Source: CAYMWF01 sp964394085 [NCBI: uncultured Gemmatimonadota bacterium] (GTDB lineage Bacteria > GCA-2686955 > CAYMWF01). From it: a stretch of 64,000 bases of DNA. Under the pieces are notes generated by a model, which worked only from the letters and a program-made list of their open reading frames with translations, was not told where the DNA came from and made no database searches. The stretch covers positions 19,185 to 83,184 of the forward strand of contig CAYMWF010000008.1 in the NCBI GenBank assembly GCA_964394085.1, given 5' to 3'. Shown one piece after another: positions 17,827 through 26,825 of this stretch (within the stretch, counting starts at the first letter, position 1; every line of letters starts with the position of its first letter). Both the position numbers and the translations under genes were made by a program.

Positions 17827-19194
17827 TTATTTCAACCAGTTTCTGTTTCCGGGACCGCCGTACGCGCCCATGTCCGATCTCGGACCGTTCGGATACCATT
17901 CGGGCCACCTGGGGTGCAGGTCGCAGAGGGCGTCTTCGATCGAGGGATCGCCGGCGTCGATGCAGGGCGAGGAGGGACGGAGCAGGTATTCGAAACCCTG
18001 AACCGCGAACGGTATGAATCGCGGAGACCTGTCGATATTGCCCTCTCCGGGCCATCCCCCCTGGATGTCGCAATAGGTGACGACAGCCTCTCCGGGGGTT
18101 TCTTCTTCGACGATGTTGTTCCATAAAATGCAGTTCGACAGAATCGGAAAGGACTCGGTCTCGCAATAGATACCGCTTCCCGCAACGGATGAATTTTTCA
18201 GGATCGTGCAATTCTGTATCAGCGGCCTCGACCATTTTTTACAATAAATACCGCCGCCTTTGTCCTCGGAAATGTTGCTCTCTATGATGCAGTTCCTGAG
18301 GACTGGTTCTCTCGAGCAAAGGCGGATTCCGCCGCAGATATCGTTCGCTGAATTCCCTGAAACAAGGCAATTTTCGAACACGCATATCCCGTCCCCGTCG
18401 ACAGAGACGCCTCCGCTGCCCCAGTATGCAGAATTATCCGAGAATTCAGTGTTCCGGACCAGCAGCCCGCCGGCAAGAGCGCCGCAGTACAGACCTCCCC
18501 CGGAATAACCTTCCGCCACATTGCGGGAGATTTCGCAATTATCGATCAACAGGGTATCCGTGCAGTAATAATCCAGGTAGGCATAGATGCCTCCTCCGCT
18601 GAATTGATCGGCTTCATTGCCGGCGATGACGCAGTCGACGATCTCAGGGGCCGAAAAACTCATCGAGATCGTCACGATCCCGCCGCCCTGTTCCGTTGCG
18701 TAGTTGTCTTCTATCCTGCAGCCGCGTATTTCGGCATCTGAATTATAAAGGAATATCCCGGCGCCCCAGCCCTCATGCCATCCCATCGATACATTATCTC
18801 TGACGATACAGTCGAGTATAACGGGCGATGCGTGCCGGCAGTAGATCCCGGCGCCGTAGAGATTGTAGCCTTCCCGCACGGTGAATCCCTCGAGCTTCGA
18901 ATCCGGACCCTCGTCGTTTTCGAAGACGAACCCCCTCGATCCCTTGCCGCCGCAATCGATAATAGTGTCGTCCGGCCCGGCGGATGAGCGGACGACGATC
19001 GCCTTTCCCCTGAAATCGATGTCCCGGTTCCCGTGTCCGGAATAAGTTCCGCCCGCCACCAGGACCGTATCCCCATCCGAGGAAGCATCTATACCCAGCT
19101 GGATGGTCGGAAAGACGGAAGGGACATGAAGGGTGGCTCCCGAGATCGGTAGAGCGGCCAGCAGGGAACAGCAGACAATCAGATATGTTTTCAT
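17827..19194 (-). CDS. secreted right-handed parallel beta-helix protein
   Basis: This 455-residue protein has a signal peptide (MKTYLIVCCSLLAALPISGA). The region VPSVFPTIQLGIDASSDGDTVLVAGGTY is the typical entry to a pectate-lyase-like beta-helix. Many turns of the type CxIxxNxAxxxGGGIxC follow, with Cys recurring near turn ends. The C-terminus (SSPCIDAGDPSIEDALCDLHP, SDMGAYGGPGN) is the common end of choice-of-anchor-type beta-helix proteins. It is likely extracellular or surface-displayed, possibly binding or cutting a polysaccharide; no catalytic residues can be assigned. It lies 19 bp after a small lipoprotein gene on the same strand and is probably co-transcribed with it. Confidence 0.85.
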   Translation of the reverse strand: MKTYLIVCCSLLAALPISGATLHVPSVFPTIQLGIDASSDGDTVLVAGGTYSGHGNRDIDFRGKAIVVRSSAGPDDTIIDCGGKGSRGFVFENDEGPDSKLEGFTVREGYNLYGAGIYCRHASPVILDCIVRDNVSMGWHEGWGAGIFLYNSDAEIRGCRIEDNYATEQGGGIVTISMSFSAPEIVDCVIAGNEADQFSGGGIYAYLDYYCTDTLLIDNCEISRNVAEGYSGGGLYCGALAGGLLVRNTEFSDNSAYWGSGGVSVDGDGICVFENCLVSGNSANDICGGIRLCSREPVLRNCIIESNISEDKGGGIYCKKWSRPLIQNCTILKNSSVAGSGIYCETESFPILSNCILWNNIVEEETPGEAVVTYCDIQGGWPGEGNIDRSPRFIPFAVQGFEYLLRPSSPCIDAGDPSIEDALCDLHPRWPEWYPNGPRSDMGAYGGPGNRNWLK

Positions 19195-19213
19195 CGTTTC
19201 AAGTCACCCCGCC

Positions 19214-19768
19214 TTACTTGAGGTTCAATTGGGCGCAGTCAGGCCGGCCGGGAAGAGGGACGCCGCAGGGGAGGCTGTACCCGGTCATGTCGCAGCGGGT
19301 AGCCCAGTCGAACTCCCCGGAGACTCCCGGAATTTTATACCCGACCCCCGTCAGCCACGCGTATCCGGGCGGCGGCGGCGGTAAAGTACCGAAATCAACT
19401 TCAGTGAGATAAAGGTAATTCCGCCAGTCGGTATGACCGCAGCGGTAGAGCGCGTCCGTGCGAATCAGGTTCCAGTAATCTCCCGGCATATAGTAAACCA
19501 CGCATTCAGCGGTGTCTCCCTCGGTAAACCAGTAGAACTCGGGTGTATACCATACGCACCCCGTGCCGTCGGCCGTCCAGCTGTCGATCCATTCCGGTTC
19601 CGCGTTATCATAATCCGCTTTAACCAGGGCGATATTCTGCGAAACTATCTCCAGGTGCAGTAAATCTCTCGCTTCCATGCTGAAGTCCAGGTCGAAATCA
19701 TGCGAAGGTTCCGAGATACATCCCAGACAGATGAACATGCAGATTACGGGTAATTGAATCAGTTTCAT
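19214..19768 (-). CDS. hypothetical lipoprotein
   Basis: The protein has 184 residues and starts MKLIQLPVICMFICLGC, a lipoprotein-like signal with an atypical lipobox (C at -3). The mature part is Trp/Tyr-rich and acidic (WIDSWTADGTGCVWYTPEFYWF, then CVVYYMPGDYWNL) and ends with a Cys-containing GYSLPCGVPLPGRPDC. I do not recognise a family. The start at 19768 is set by AGGAGG six bases upstream; the frame extends seven codons further without a better site. It sits immediately before the beta-helix gene and may be its partner. Confidence 0.75.
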   Translation of the reverse strand: MKLIQLPVICMFICLGCISEPSHDFDLDFSMEARDLLHLEIVSQNIALVKADYDNAEPEWIDSWTADGTGCVWYTPEFYWFTEGDTAECVVYYMPGDYWNLIRTDALYRCGHTDWRNYLYLTEVDFGTLPPPPPGYAWLTGVGYKIPGVSGEFDWATRCDMTGYSLPCGVPLPGRPDCAQLNLK

Positions 19769-20159
19769 CCTGAACCTCCTGTTCGGCATTCAGCTTCTCG
19801 ATCATTTGTACGAAGTATATCAAGTTTTATCGAGGCTGCAACGGAATAGAGACTTGTTTCGCTTTTTTGCCGTCTTCAAGCTCGTTGTTAACGGGAGATC
19901 CGGGTCGAAAGACCGAATATACGGCGAACAATCGCTGCATCAGATCGACTGGCTGCAAGAAAACGCTTGAAAGATGAAAAAAAACAGGGGAGCATCGGCG
20001 GTATGAACGCTTCGTTTCTCGATCACCCTTGCCGCCGTCACCGGAAAATGTCCCGGAAACCGGATTTCAATCTCAACCGGGGCCGGGTTCGGCGGCGGGA
20101 TCATAGCGAATTACTATATGAGTAATAACATTCATACTATGGGGTAAGATCAAACCTTG
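19769..20159. other. divergent intergenic region with a possible operator
   Basis: No gene is visible between the lipoprotein gene (minus) and the acyl-CoA ligase gene (plus). An inverted repeat ATTACT-N5-AGTAAT lies at 20110-20126, about 35 bp before the ligase start. It is AT-rich and could be a regulator site; the AT-rich CATACTAT just downstream could be a -10 box. Both are weak assignments. Confidence 0.45.
20110..20126. promoter_or_regulatory. inverted repeat upstream of the acyl-CoA ligase gene (possible operator)
   Basis: ATTACT and AGTAAT are exact reverse complements around ATATG. The element is 34 bp upstream of the ligase start codon and in an AT-rich pocket, the position expected of an operator. 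The regulator is unknown. Confidence 0.35.
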
Positions 20160-21842
20160 ATGAATATATCGAGCATTCTGGATAAGGCCGCGCGGTTGTG
20201 GCCCGACAAAGAAGCTGTGGTCTGTAGCAGCCACAGGTTGACATACAGCGGGCTCGCGGAGCGCGTGGCCAGGCTGGGATCCGCTTTCAGCGGGACCGGG
20301 CTCCAGGCGGGTGATCGCGTGGCCGTCATGCACTCCAACTGCCACAGGTTTCTCGAGGCTTACTTTGCCGCGGCCCGTGAGGGACTGATACTGGTGCCGA
20401 TCAATGTGAGGCTGTCCGCAGCGGAGATCAGGTCCGTTCTGGAAGATTCGGGCGCCAGGCTCCTGGTGGCGGAATCGACTTTCGCACCGAAAGTTCACGA
20501 TGCGCTTACAAACAAGCCGGATGAGCGTTTGCCCGTGCTTGCGGTTTTTTCATGTGGTGACGGTGGTGACACCGCTACAGGTTCGTTCAGCGGCGACGGC
20601 GGCGGTGTTTCGGATTCGTCCGGCGGCGGCGGCGGTGTTTCGGATTCGTCCGGCGGTGGGGACACTCCGGATTCCTATGGCGGCTGCTGCGAGCGGATCG
20701 ATTACGAAACCGCCCTCCGGGAAGCGAAATACCCGGCGCCGGGGTCATCGCTCGCGGGAGAGGGAGAAACCGCCCACCTCTATTACACGAGCGGCTCGAC
20801 GGGTAGACCGAAAGGGGTCAAGCTCACTCATTCGAACGTGGCGATTCATGCACTCGGTGCAGCCGCGGAACTGGGGCTCAGCGACACCGATGTTTGGGTG
20901 CATGCGGCCCCGATGTACCACCTCGCGGACGCCTGGGCCACTTTCGCGATCACCATGGTCGGCGGCACGCATGTGATGCTGCCGCGTTTCACCCCGGGCC
21001 TCTTCCTCGACGCCGTCGAAGCCCACCGCGTAACCCTGACGAACCTGATACCGACGATGCTGAATTCCCTTGTGAACGAACCCGGTGCAGAGAGCAGGGA
21101 TAATTCCAGCCTGCGCTGCCTGCTTTCCGGCGGCGCCCCTATCGCTCCGGAACTGGTCCGCAGAATTATCGAAACCTTCAGGTGCGAATATATACAGACG
21201 TACGGATTGACCGAAACGAGCCCGTACCTGACCCTCAGCCTGCTCAAGGATCACATGCAGGGGCTGCCTGAAGAAGAACGGTTCCGCTATAAATCGAGAA
21301 CCGGCAGGGAGTTCATTACCGTAGAGCTCAAGGTGGTGCGGCCGGACGGCGGCGAGGTCGCCCGGGACGATGCTGAAGTCGGTGAAATCCTGGCGCGCGG
21401 CCCGACCGTTTCTCCCGGGTACTGGAACCGGCCCGCGGAAACCGAGGCCGCTTTTCAGGACGGCTGGCTGAAGACGGGCGATCTCGCCGTGATGGATTCG
21501 GAAGGTTTTATCAACATCGTCGACAGGCTGAAAGACATGATCATCACCGGGGGGGAAAACGTCTACTCCATCGAAGTGGAAAATGTTCTCTATGAGCACC
21601 CCGCCGTGCTCGAAGCCGCCGTGGTCGGCGTCCGTGACGAAAAATGGGGAGAAGCGGTCAGAGCATTCGTTGCCCTCAAACCGGGTGCCGAAGTCGATGC
21701 CGATGCGCTGATCCGCTTCTGTAAAGAGCGGATAGCCGATTACAAAGCTCCCTCCTCGGTGGAATTTCTCCCGTCCCTGCCGAAAACCGGATCCGGTAAG
21801 ATATTCAAGAAAAGGCTCCGGGAGCAAACAGGGAGAACCTGA
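20160..21842 (+). CDS. long-chain fatty-acid--CoA ligase (AMP-forming)
   Basis: This 560-residue enzyme belongs to the ANL superfamily and activates a carboxylic acid to an acyl-adenylate and then a CoA thioester. The P-loop YYTSGSTGRPKGVKLTHSN, the A5 block QTYGLTETSP, GWLKTGDLAVMDSEGFINIVDRLKDMI and the C-terminal LPKTGSGKIFKKRLRE, with the catalytic Lys, are all present. It resembles medium/long-chain acyl-CoA synthetases. An unusual Gly/Ser/Asp-rich insertion of about 45 residues precedes the P-loop and includes a 30-bp DNA unit repeated twice at 20601-20660. The ATG at 20160 is chosen over the adjacent TTG at 20157; no strong ribosome binding site is seen. Confidence 0.9.
   Translation: MNISSILDKAARLWPDKEAVVCSSHRLTYSGLAERVARLGSAFSGTGLQAGDRVAVMHSNCHRFLEAYFAAAREGLILVPINVRLSAAEIRSVLEDSGARLLVAESTFAPKVHDALTNKPDERLPVLAVFSCGDGGDTATGSFSGDGGGVSDSSGGGGGVSDSSGGGDTPDSYGGCCERIDYETALREAKYPAPGSSLAGEGETAHLYYTSGSTGRPKGVKLTHSNVAIHALGAAAELGLSDTDVWVHAAPMYHLADAWATFAITMVGGTHVMLPRFTPGLFLDAVEAHRVTLTNLIPTMLNSLVNEPGAESRDNSSLRCLLSGGAPIAPELVRRIIETFRCEYIQTYGLTETSPYLTLSLLKDHMQGLPEEERFRYKSRTGREFITVELKVVRPDGGEVARDDAEVGEILARGPTVSPGYWNRPAETEAAFQDGWLKTGDLAVMDSEGFINIVDRLKDMIITGGENVYSIEVENVLYEHPAVLEAAVVGVRDEKWGEAVRAFVALKPGAEVDADALIRFCKERIADYKAPSSVEFLPSLPKTGSGKIFKKRLREQTGRT
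20601..20660 (+). repeat. 30-bp tandem repeat inside the acyl-CoA ligase gene
   Basis: Two units of 30 bp differ only in their last few bases and encode GGVSDSSGGG twice. They fall in the loop before the ATP-binding P-loop, and copy number can change without a frameshift. Confidence 0.93.
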
Positions 21843-22251
21843 GGATAGAAGAACCACCGGGACAGGTTTTTTAAAGTGTTTGGGGATATTTCGTGCGGAA
21901 TATTCTTTACACGGGAGAAGACAATGTTATAATGAACTAGCGATATCTTGTCATGGCACCTTATTTTCGTTGCTTGTTACATTGGATGGGATTTACAGTC
22001 GACAGAACCTCGAAATTATCAAACTGTCTTGAGCAGGGGAGAAGCGGCCGGCATGATCACGAGACGACCTGTCAGGCTAAGCTCAGGACTGCAGCTTATC
22101 TGGCGATATTGTAAGTTAGAAGGTTGAACCGGCTTCACCGGAAAGTAATAACCGACAGGTTGGGGTCCGGCAGAGGAACCGGTTGATTTTCAAGAAAAGA
22201 AAAGAGGGCCAGCTCCAGTAAGTTCCTTCTTTTCATCAGGGAAACGACACA
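21843..22251. other. intergenic region upstream of the Tat sulfatase gene
   Basis: No gene is seen. It contains a good sigma-70-like promoter at 21906-21933, leaving a leader of roughly 310 bases before the sulfatase-fold gene. I could not fold this leader into a known riboswitch by eye. Confidence 0.5.
21906..21933 (+). promoter_or_regulatory. sigma-70-type promoter
   Basis: TTTACA (21906-21911) and TATAAT (21928-21933) are separated by 16 bp; the -10 box is perfect. The next plus-strand gene is the sulfatase-fold gene at 22252. Confidence 0.45.
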
Positions 22252-23688
22252 ATGAGTATATTCGACATTAAAGGCATGACCCGGCGGAGATTCTTGAAGA
22301 CGGGCGCGGGTCTGACATCCTCCGCGCTGATGCTGCCGTCGATACTTGGGGCGAGGAGCGACAAGAAGTTCGACAAGAACATCGTTTTCATCATGTCCGA
22401 TCAGCATCGCTGGGATGCCAGCGGTTGCTACGGCAATGAGTTTATCTCCACCCCCAACCTCGACAGACTTGCCGCTGAAGGTACACGATTCAACAACATG
22501 TATTGCCAGTTTCCTATCACGGTTCCTTCGAGGCAAAGTTTAATCAAGTCCAACTGCACCGCCAATATGCCGACGAGCTACGAAAAATTCAAGGAAGATA
22601 CTCGAACTCTTGTCGACGATCTCAACTATACGCACGGGTACGCATGCTGGCTCGCCGGGCGAAGCTATATGTCTACGAGAGCCTTCCAGATCTGTATAGA
22701 CGATAAAAAACTTCCGGACTATATTCCTGAAGAAATAATCGAAGCCGAACAGGAAGCGAATGAACGTTATACTGAAAATTATGAAGGCCTGAGTGCAGGA
22801 TATACAAAGGCCAAAATCAACTCCAGATATCTTCCTTATTTTCTACATGAGAGGTGGCACCGGGAACACCTTTTCTACAAAGTCGCCGAAGATATCCTCA
22901 CGGAGAATCAAGACCGCCCCGTGTTCCTGTGGGTCAGTTTCACGAAACCTCACACAAACTGGACACCCCCGCAACGGTTTTATGAGAAATACAAGAAGGC
23001 GGATCTGCCGATCCATCTTCCCGACACATCCGGAACCAATCTGAACCTGCCTCGTTATCTTCAAGAACGACGGATCCAGGAGGGGTTCGATCAACTTTCA
23101 GAGCAGGACATATTGAATGCCACCAGGGCCTATTATGGCTGTACGGAATATATGGATGACATAGTAGGGCTGGTGCTGGATCTGCTCGAACAGCATGACC
23201 TCGTGGAAAACACCATAGTGGTCTACACATCCGATCACGGGGAGATGCTGGGGAATCACGGTCTGTTTTTCAAAATGTGTTTCTACGACCATTCCGCCCG
23301 TGTTCCGTTCATTATCAAGTATCCGGGCGTCATCCCTGCGGGTCAGACTGTCGACAAGGTAACCGGTCTGATCGATGTTCTCCCCACGATATACGATTAC
23401 TTCAACCTTGCTCCCGCGGGAAACGAAGAGGGTCAGAGCATGCGGGCCTTGATCGACAATCCTTCCCAGGACTCGTGGAAAGATGAAGCCATCGCGCAGT
23501 ATATCGACGGCCGCATCATGATACGCCGCGGTAAGTGGAAGTACAACCACTACCCGAACGATCAGGACCAGCTCTTCAACATGGAGCTCGATCCTGATGA
23601 AAACAATAATCTGCTGAACGATCTCAGAAGAGACGATATCGTCAACGATTGCCTCGAAAGAATCAGAAGATTCAATGAACCCGTCTGA
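22252..23688 (+). CDS. Tat-exported sulfatase-fold protein with Thr at the formylglycine position
   Basis: This 478-residue protein has a twin-arginine-like signal (MTRRRFLKTGAGLTSSALML), so it is probably folded and loaded with metal before export. The alkaline-phosphatase-superfamily core is clear: IVFIMSDQHRWDASGCYGN, TPNLDRLAAEGTRFNNMYCQ, VVYTSDHGEMLGNHGLFFKM and the C-terminal RMIRRGKWKYNHYPNDQDQLFNMELDP-type region. The canonical C/S-x-P-S-R modification site reads T-V-P-S-R, with Thr90 where Cys or Ser would become formylglycine, and the following LTG is replaced by IKS. It may be a Thr-nucleophile phosphatase or phosphodiesterase, or inactive. The ATG at 22252 follows AGGGA. Confidence 0.85.
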   Translation: MSIFDIKGMTRRRFLKTGAGLTSSALMLPSILGARSDKKFDKNIVFIMSDQHRWDASGCYGNEFISTPNLDRLAAEGTRFNNMYCQFPITVPSRQSLIKSNCTANMPTSYEKFKEDTRTLVDDLNYTHGYACWLAGRSYMSTRAFQICIDDKKLPDYIPEEIIEAEQEANERYTENYEGLSAGYTKAKINSRYLPYFLHERWHREHLFYKVAEDILTENQDRPVFLWVSFTKPHTNWTPPQRFYEKYKKADLPIHLPDTSGTNLNLPRYLQERRIQEGFDQLSEQDILNATRAYYGCTEYMDDIVGLVLDLLEQHDLVENTIVVYTSDHGEMLGNHGLFFKMCFYDHSARVPFIIKYPGVIPAGQTVDKVTGLIDVLPTIYDYFNLAPAGNEEGQSMRALIDNPSQDSWKDEAIAQYIDGRIMIRRGKWKYNHYPNDQDQLFNMELDPDENNNLLNDLRRDDIVNDCLERIRRFNEPV

Positions 23689-23748
23689 CGTGGACCGCCG
23701 ACGCTTTCCCGCTTTCCATACAGGTTAGAAGACGAGACTACTTGTAAT

Positions 23749-25704
23749 TCAAGTGGTAATACCGAGTTCTCTCAACAGGTTCTTATCGGCGATGCCCTTT
23801 TCGGTCCATCCCTGCTTTTCGTAATAGTGATCCAGCGTCAAGTGATAGGAGCCTCTGTCGACGCATCTGCCCTTCAGGGCTCCCGAAGTCATCGGCACCG
23901 TCAATTTTTCCGGAACGTACGCGTCGTAACGCCGATCTCTCCCCTGGATACCGTTCAGATACCGTTCAAGGGCGTAAATTCTTCTCCCGCACCCGTTCAG
24001 GGATTCTTCGGTGTATTCTATACCCGTGAGGGCATGGTAGAGAGACAGGAACAGGTCCGATACTATGCTGCCGGAGAAGAAGTCGCACAGGCCGAGAGAA
24101 TCGATCAGAGCCTTGCCCCATTGCCCCTCGGCAACATACGCAGCGAGATTCTTTTCACCCGTTAAACCGGCTTCTTCCGCCTGAACCGTCCAGCCGTAAG
24201 TGTGATCGCCCCTTCCCCTGTTTGAGGTTCCGTAAGCCGTGAACATCCCCGGGAAGGCTTTCGGCTCGACACCCGCGTAACCGAGTCCCCCGAAGGCGCT
24301 GGTGCAGCACCAGGCGATATCGCTCACGGCGCCGGCCGGCGCTCCGGCCTCGATTTCGGCAATCACCCGATCGGTGTATTGCCCGAGGAGCCTGCCGAGG
24401 GGGGTGGCCGCGTATGCGACCGCCTTGACCAGCTTGACCATCTCGTCGGCGTTGCCGAAAGCAAGCCTGCTGCCGAACGGCTCAAGGTAACCTTTTTGGG
24501 TAAGCTCCATGGCGGAAGAGACGACGCTTCCGAATGTCATTGTGTCGATTCCAAGCTCGTTGCACAGGTGATTGAGATGGAAGATGGCGTCCCTGTTCAG
24601 GATGCAGCAATTGATCCAGAGCGCGATTGTCTCGAACTCGGGCCTGACCCCTTTGCCGGCGTAAGGGGAATCTTCAACCGAGGCGGACCTGGTGCAGAAG
24701 ATATGCCTGCACCTGTTGCACACCTTGGGTTTACCGGCTATCTCGAGGAATGCATCCGTCGAAACCCGCGCGTAATCGGAGGGATCGAAGGAGCCCTCAT
24801 CGAAGTTGCGCCAGGGAAGATACCCCCCGTCGACTCCGTCGAACCCGCCGTTGAAAGCCCTGTCGAGCCACCAGGTGGTGCCGGTGGAGGGCCTGAACGA
24901 GACGGTTTGTACGGGATCGGCGACATCCGACTTGATTGAGGCGTCCAGCTCTTTCACGGCCCGGTCGAATTCCGGTTCATCGAACTTGGACGGTTTTCCC
25001 TTTCCCGAGACGGTGACGGCAACGAGCAGCTTGGAGCCGAAAACAGCGCCCGCGCCCCCCCTGCCGAAATTTCTGTGGTAATCAGCGGTCAGGCATGCGT
25101 AATCGACGAGATTCCATCCGGCGGGACCGGTGCACAGGGACGAGGATCCCTTGTGTTTTCCGGACAGGAAAGCGGTCACTTCCGAGGTGGGCCGAACGGT
25201 TTCCCTGTCATGGACGGTTTTGAACAGCTCGGTTTCAGCGTCCAGGATTTCAACTCCGTCGTCAGCGATCAGTATCCTGACGGGAGATGAAGCTTTGCCG
25301 TCGATGATCACGTGGTCGAACCCGGCTCTTTTTAGCATGTTCGGAAAGAGCCCGCCGATACTCGAATGGGTCAGCAGTCCGGCCAGGAGACTCCCGTCAG
25401 GTTTCCAGGAAGCGGACTCGGGTGAACGGGTCATGGTGCCTATGAAAGTGCACGAACCGCGACCGGCTGTAGGAATGAGCGTATCGTTGGGGGCAGCTGA
25501 ACCTATAATGATTCGATTCGCGGGGCTTTTCGGATCGCTGATTCCGCCATTCTGCTTCATGTGCTCGTGCATCAGGTACGCCTGGACGCCCCTTCCGCCC
25601 ACGAAATCGCGGTAGATCCGTGGATCTGCGGATGCGATGGATATCTTCCGAGACGTCAAATCGATATAAGCCCACTTTCCGGTATATCCATAACTGGTTT
25701 CCAT
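23749..25704 (-). CDS. tungsten-dependent aldehyde:ferredoxin oxidoreductase family protein
   Basis: This 651-residue cytoplasmic enzyme belongs to the AOR family, which oxidises aldehydes (or reduces acids) with a tungsten bis-pterin cofactor and one [4Fe-4S] cluster. The N-terminal domain shows YIDLTSRKISI, FVGGRGVQAYLMHEHM, GSAAPNDTLIPTAGRGS and FGRGGAGAVFGSKLLVAV. The cluster ligands are CNRCRHIFC near residue 320 and the distal Cys in DSLGLCDFF. The first Cys group is spaced CxxCxxxxC, against the usual CxxCxxxC. The start at 25704 follows AAGGAG at five bases; the longer frame runs into the homoserine dehydrogenase gene and is not used. It lies 74 bp downstream of that gene. A tungstate uptake operon is a few kilobases away. 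Confidence 0.9.
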   Translation of the reverse strand: METSYGYTGKWAYIDLTSRKISIASADPRIYRDFVGGRGVQAYLMHEHMKQNGGISDPKSPANRIIIGSAAPNDTLIPTAGRGSCTFIGTMTRSPESASWKPDGSLLAGLLTHSSIGGLFPNMLKRAGFDHVIIDGKASSPVRILIADDGVEILDAETELFKTVHDRETVRPTSEVTAFLSGKHKGSSSLCTGPAGWNLVDYACLTADYHRNFGRGGAGAVFGSKLLVAVTVSGKGKPSKFDEPEFDRAVKELDASIKSDVADPVQTVSFRPSTGTTWWLDRAFNGGFDGVDGGYLPWRNFDEGSFDPSDYARVSTDAFLEIAGKPKVCNRCRHIFCTRSASVEDSPYAGKGVRPEFETIALWINCCILNRDAIFHLNHLCNELGIDTMTFGSVVSSAMELTQKGYLEPFGSRLAFGNADEMVKLVKAVAYAATPLGRLLGQYTDRVIAEIEAGAPAGAVSDIAWCCTSAFGGLGYAGVEPKAFPGMFTAYGTSNRGRGDHTYGWTVQAEEAGLTGEKNLAAYVAEGQWGKALIDSLGLCDFFSGSIVSDLFLSLYHALTGIEYTEESLNGCGRRIYALERYLNGIQGRDRRYDAYVPEKLTVPMTSGALKGRCVDRGSYHLTLDHYYEKQGWTEKGIADKNLLRELGITT

Positions 25705-25715
25705 AGTTACTCCTT

Positions 25716-25737
25716 GAAGGCGTACGAGTGCGCCTTC
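25716..25737 (-). promoter_or_regulatory. hairpin just upstream of the AOR ribosome binding site
   Basis: GAAGGCG and CGCCTTC form a 7-bp stem with an 8-base loop, ending one base before the AAGGAG box of the AOR gene. It could modulate AOR translation or protect the processed mRNA. It has no T-tract and is not a terminator. Confidence 0.35.
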
Positions 25738-25778
25738 ATGTTCGCTCCCGACAAAACGGGGTTTCTGCTTTCCCGCGA

Positions 25779-26825
25779 TTACCTTCCCCGGTGAATAGCC
25801 AGGATATCCGTGAGGATTGAATAACCTGTTTCGATGCGTCCCGCTCCGGCGCCGACCATCGTCACATCGCCCAGCATATCCGTCGTGAAGGTGATGGCAT
25901 TCGTCGCTCCGCTGACGCCGGCCAGAGGATGGGTCCTGTCGATCTGCTGCGGCGCCACCGATGCCTTCGCGCCCGATCCGGTCCTCTTGATCTCGCCTAT
26001 CAGCTTCCAGCATTTGCCGTTGTCGCGAGCCGAAACGATATCGTCGGAAGTGATTTCCGTGATGCCCTGGCAGGGAATATCGCCGGGGGTCAGGTTCTCA
26101 CCCATAACCACGTTTGCGAGAATCGTCACCTTGGCCAGTGCATCGAATCCTCCGACATCCGCCGTGGGATCTGCTTCCGCGTATCCCAGCTCCTGCGCTT
26201 TCGCAAGCGCTGCCTCGTAGGATTGACCTTCTTCCATCTTGGTCAGGATGTAGTTGGTCGTCCCGTTGAGAATGCCCTTTATCGCGTCGATGCTGTTGCC
26301 CGCGAGGGGGCCGTCGGCGAGGTTCAGCACGGGCGTGCCGGACATGACTGTGCCTTCGATCAGGAATTGTCTGTCGTTCGCGGCTGCAGCCTTTTTCAGC
26401 TCCCGGTATTTCAGGGCCGCCGGTCCCTTATTGCTCGTGACCAGGTGCTTTCCGCTCTCGAAGGCCGCCAGGCAATGGGAAATCGCCGGTTCGCCGGTTT
26501 TCAGGTCGGTAAAAGCAAGTTCGCACACGGTGTCCGCGTTCGATTCGCGGATGGTTTTCAGCGAATCCCACCCGACGGCGGTGGTCGCCGTCTCGCACTT
26601 GCATGCCCCTTCCTCGATCGACTTGCCCGCCCTGGCAAGTTCCAGGAGGTTTTCAAGATGCAATCCGTCGGGGCAGTACAGGGAGCCTTTTTGCGGATCG
26701 GAAACAGCGACGACCTTAAAGTCGAAACCGTATTCATCCGCCAGGTATTCCCGTTTCGAAAGAAGAATCTCACAGAGACCCTGGCCGACCGTGCCGAAGC
26801 CTATCAGCGCTATTTTATGAGCCAT
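25779..26825 (-). CDS. hom: homoserine dehydrogenase
   Basis: This 348-residue cytoplasmic enzyme reduces aspartate semialdehyde to homoserine with NAD(P)H in the threonine/methionine pathway. The N-terminal Rossmann motif is IALIGFGTVGQGLCEIL; HLVTSNKGPAAL and GTVMSGTPVLNLAD follow. The catalytic block is IKGILNGTTNYILTKME, then EADPTADVGGFDALAKVTILAN. It is a short form without a C-terminal ACT domain, so threonine feedback through that domain is absent. GGAGGAG six bases before the ATG at 26825 fixes the start. It precedes the AOR gene on the same strand, an unexpected pairing. Confidence 0.92.
   Translation of the reverse strand: MAHKIALIGFGTVGQGLCEILLSKREYLADEYGFDFKVVAVSDPQKGSLYCPDGLHLENLLELARAGKSIEEGACKCETATTAVGWDSLKTIRESNADTVCELAFTDLKTGEPAISHCLAAFESGKHLVTSNKGPAALKYRELKKAAAANDRQFLIEGTVMSGTPVLNLADGPLAGNSIDAIKGILNGTTNYILTKMEEGQSYEAALAKAQELGYAEADPTADVGGFDALAKVTILANVVMGENLTPGDIPCQGITEITSDDIVSARDNGKCWKLIGEIKRTGSGAKASVAPQQIDRTHPLAGVSGATNAITFTTDMLGDVTMVGAGAGRIETGYSILTDILAIHRGR

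Noticed and set aside
23749-26013. 754-residue version of the AOR protein
   Set aside because: The first 103 residues overlap the homoserine dehydrogenase gene and are not AOR-like; the ATG at 25704 has a strong AAGGAG site.
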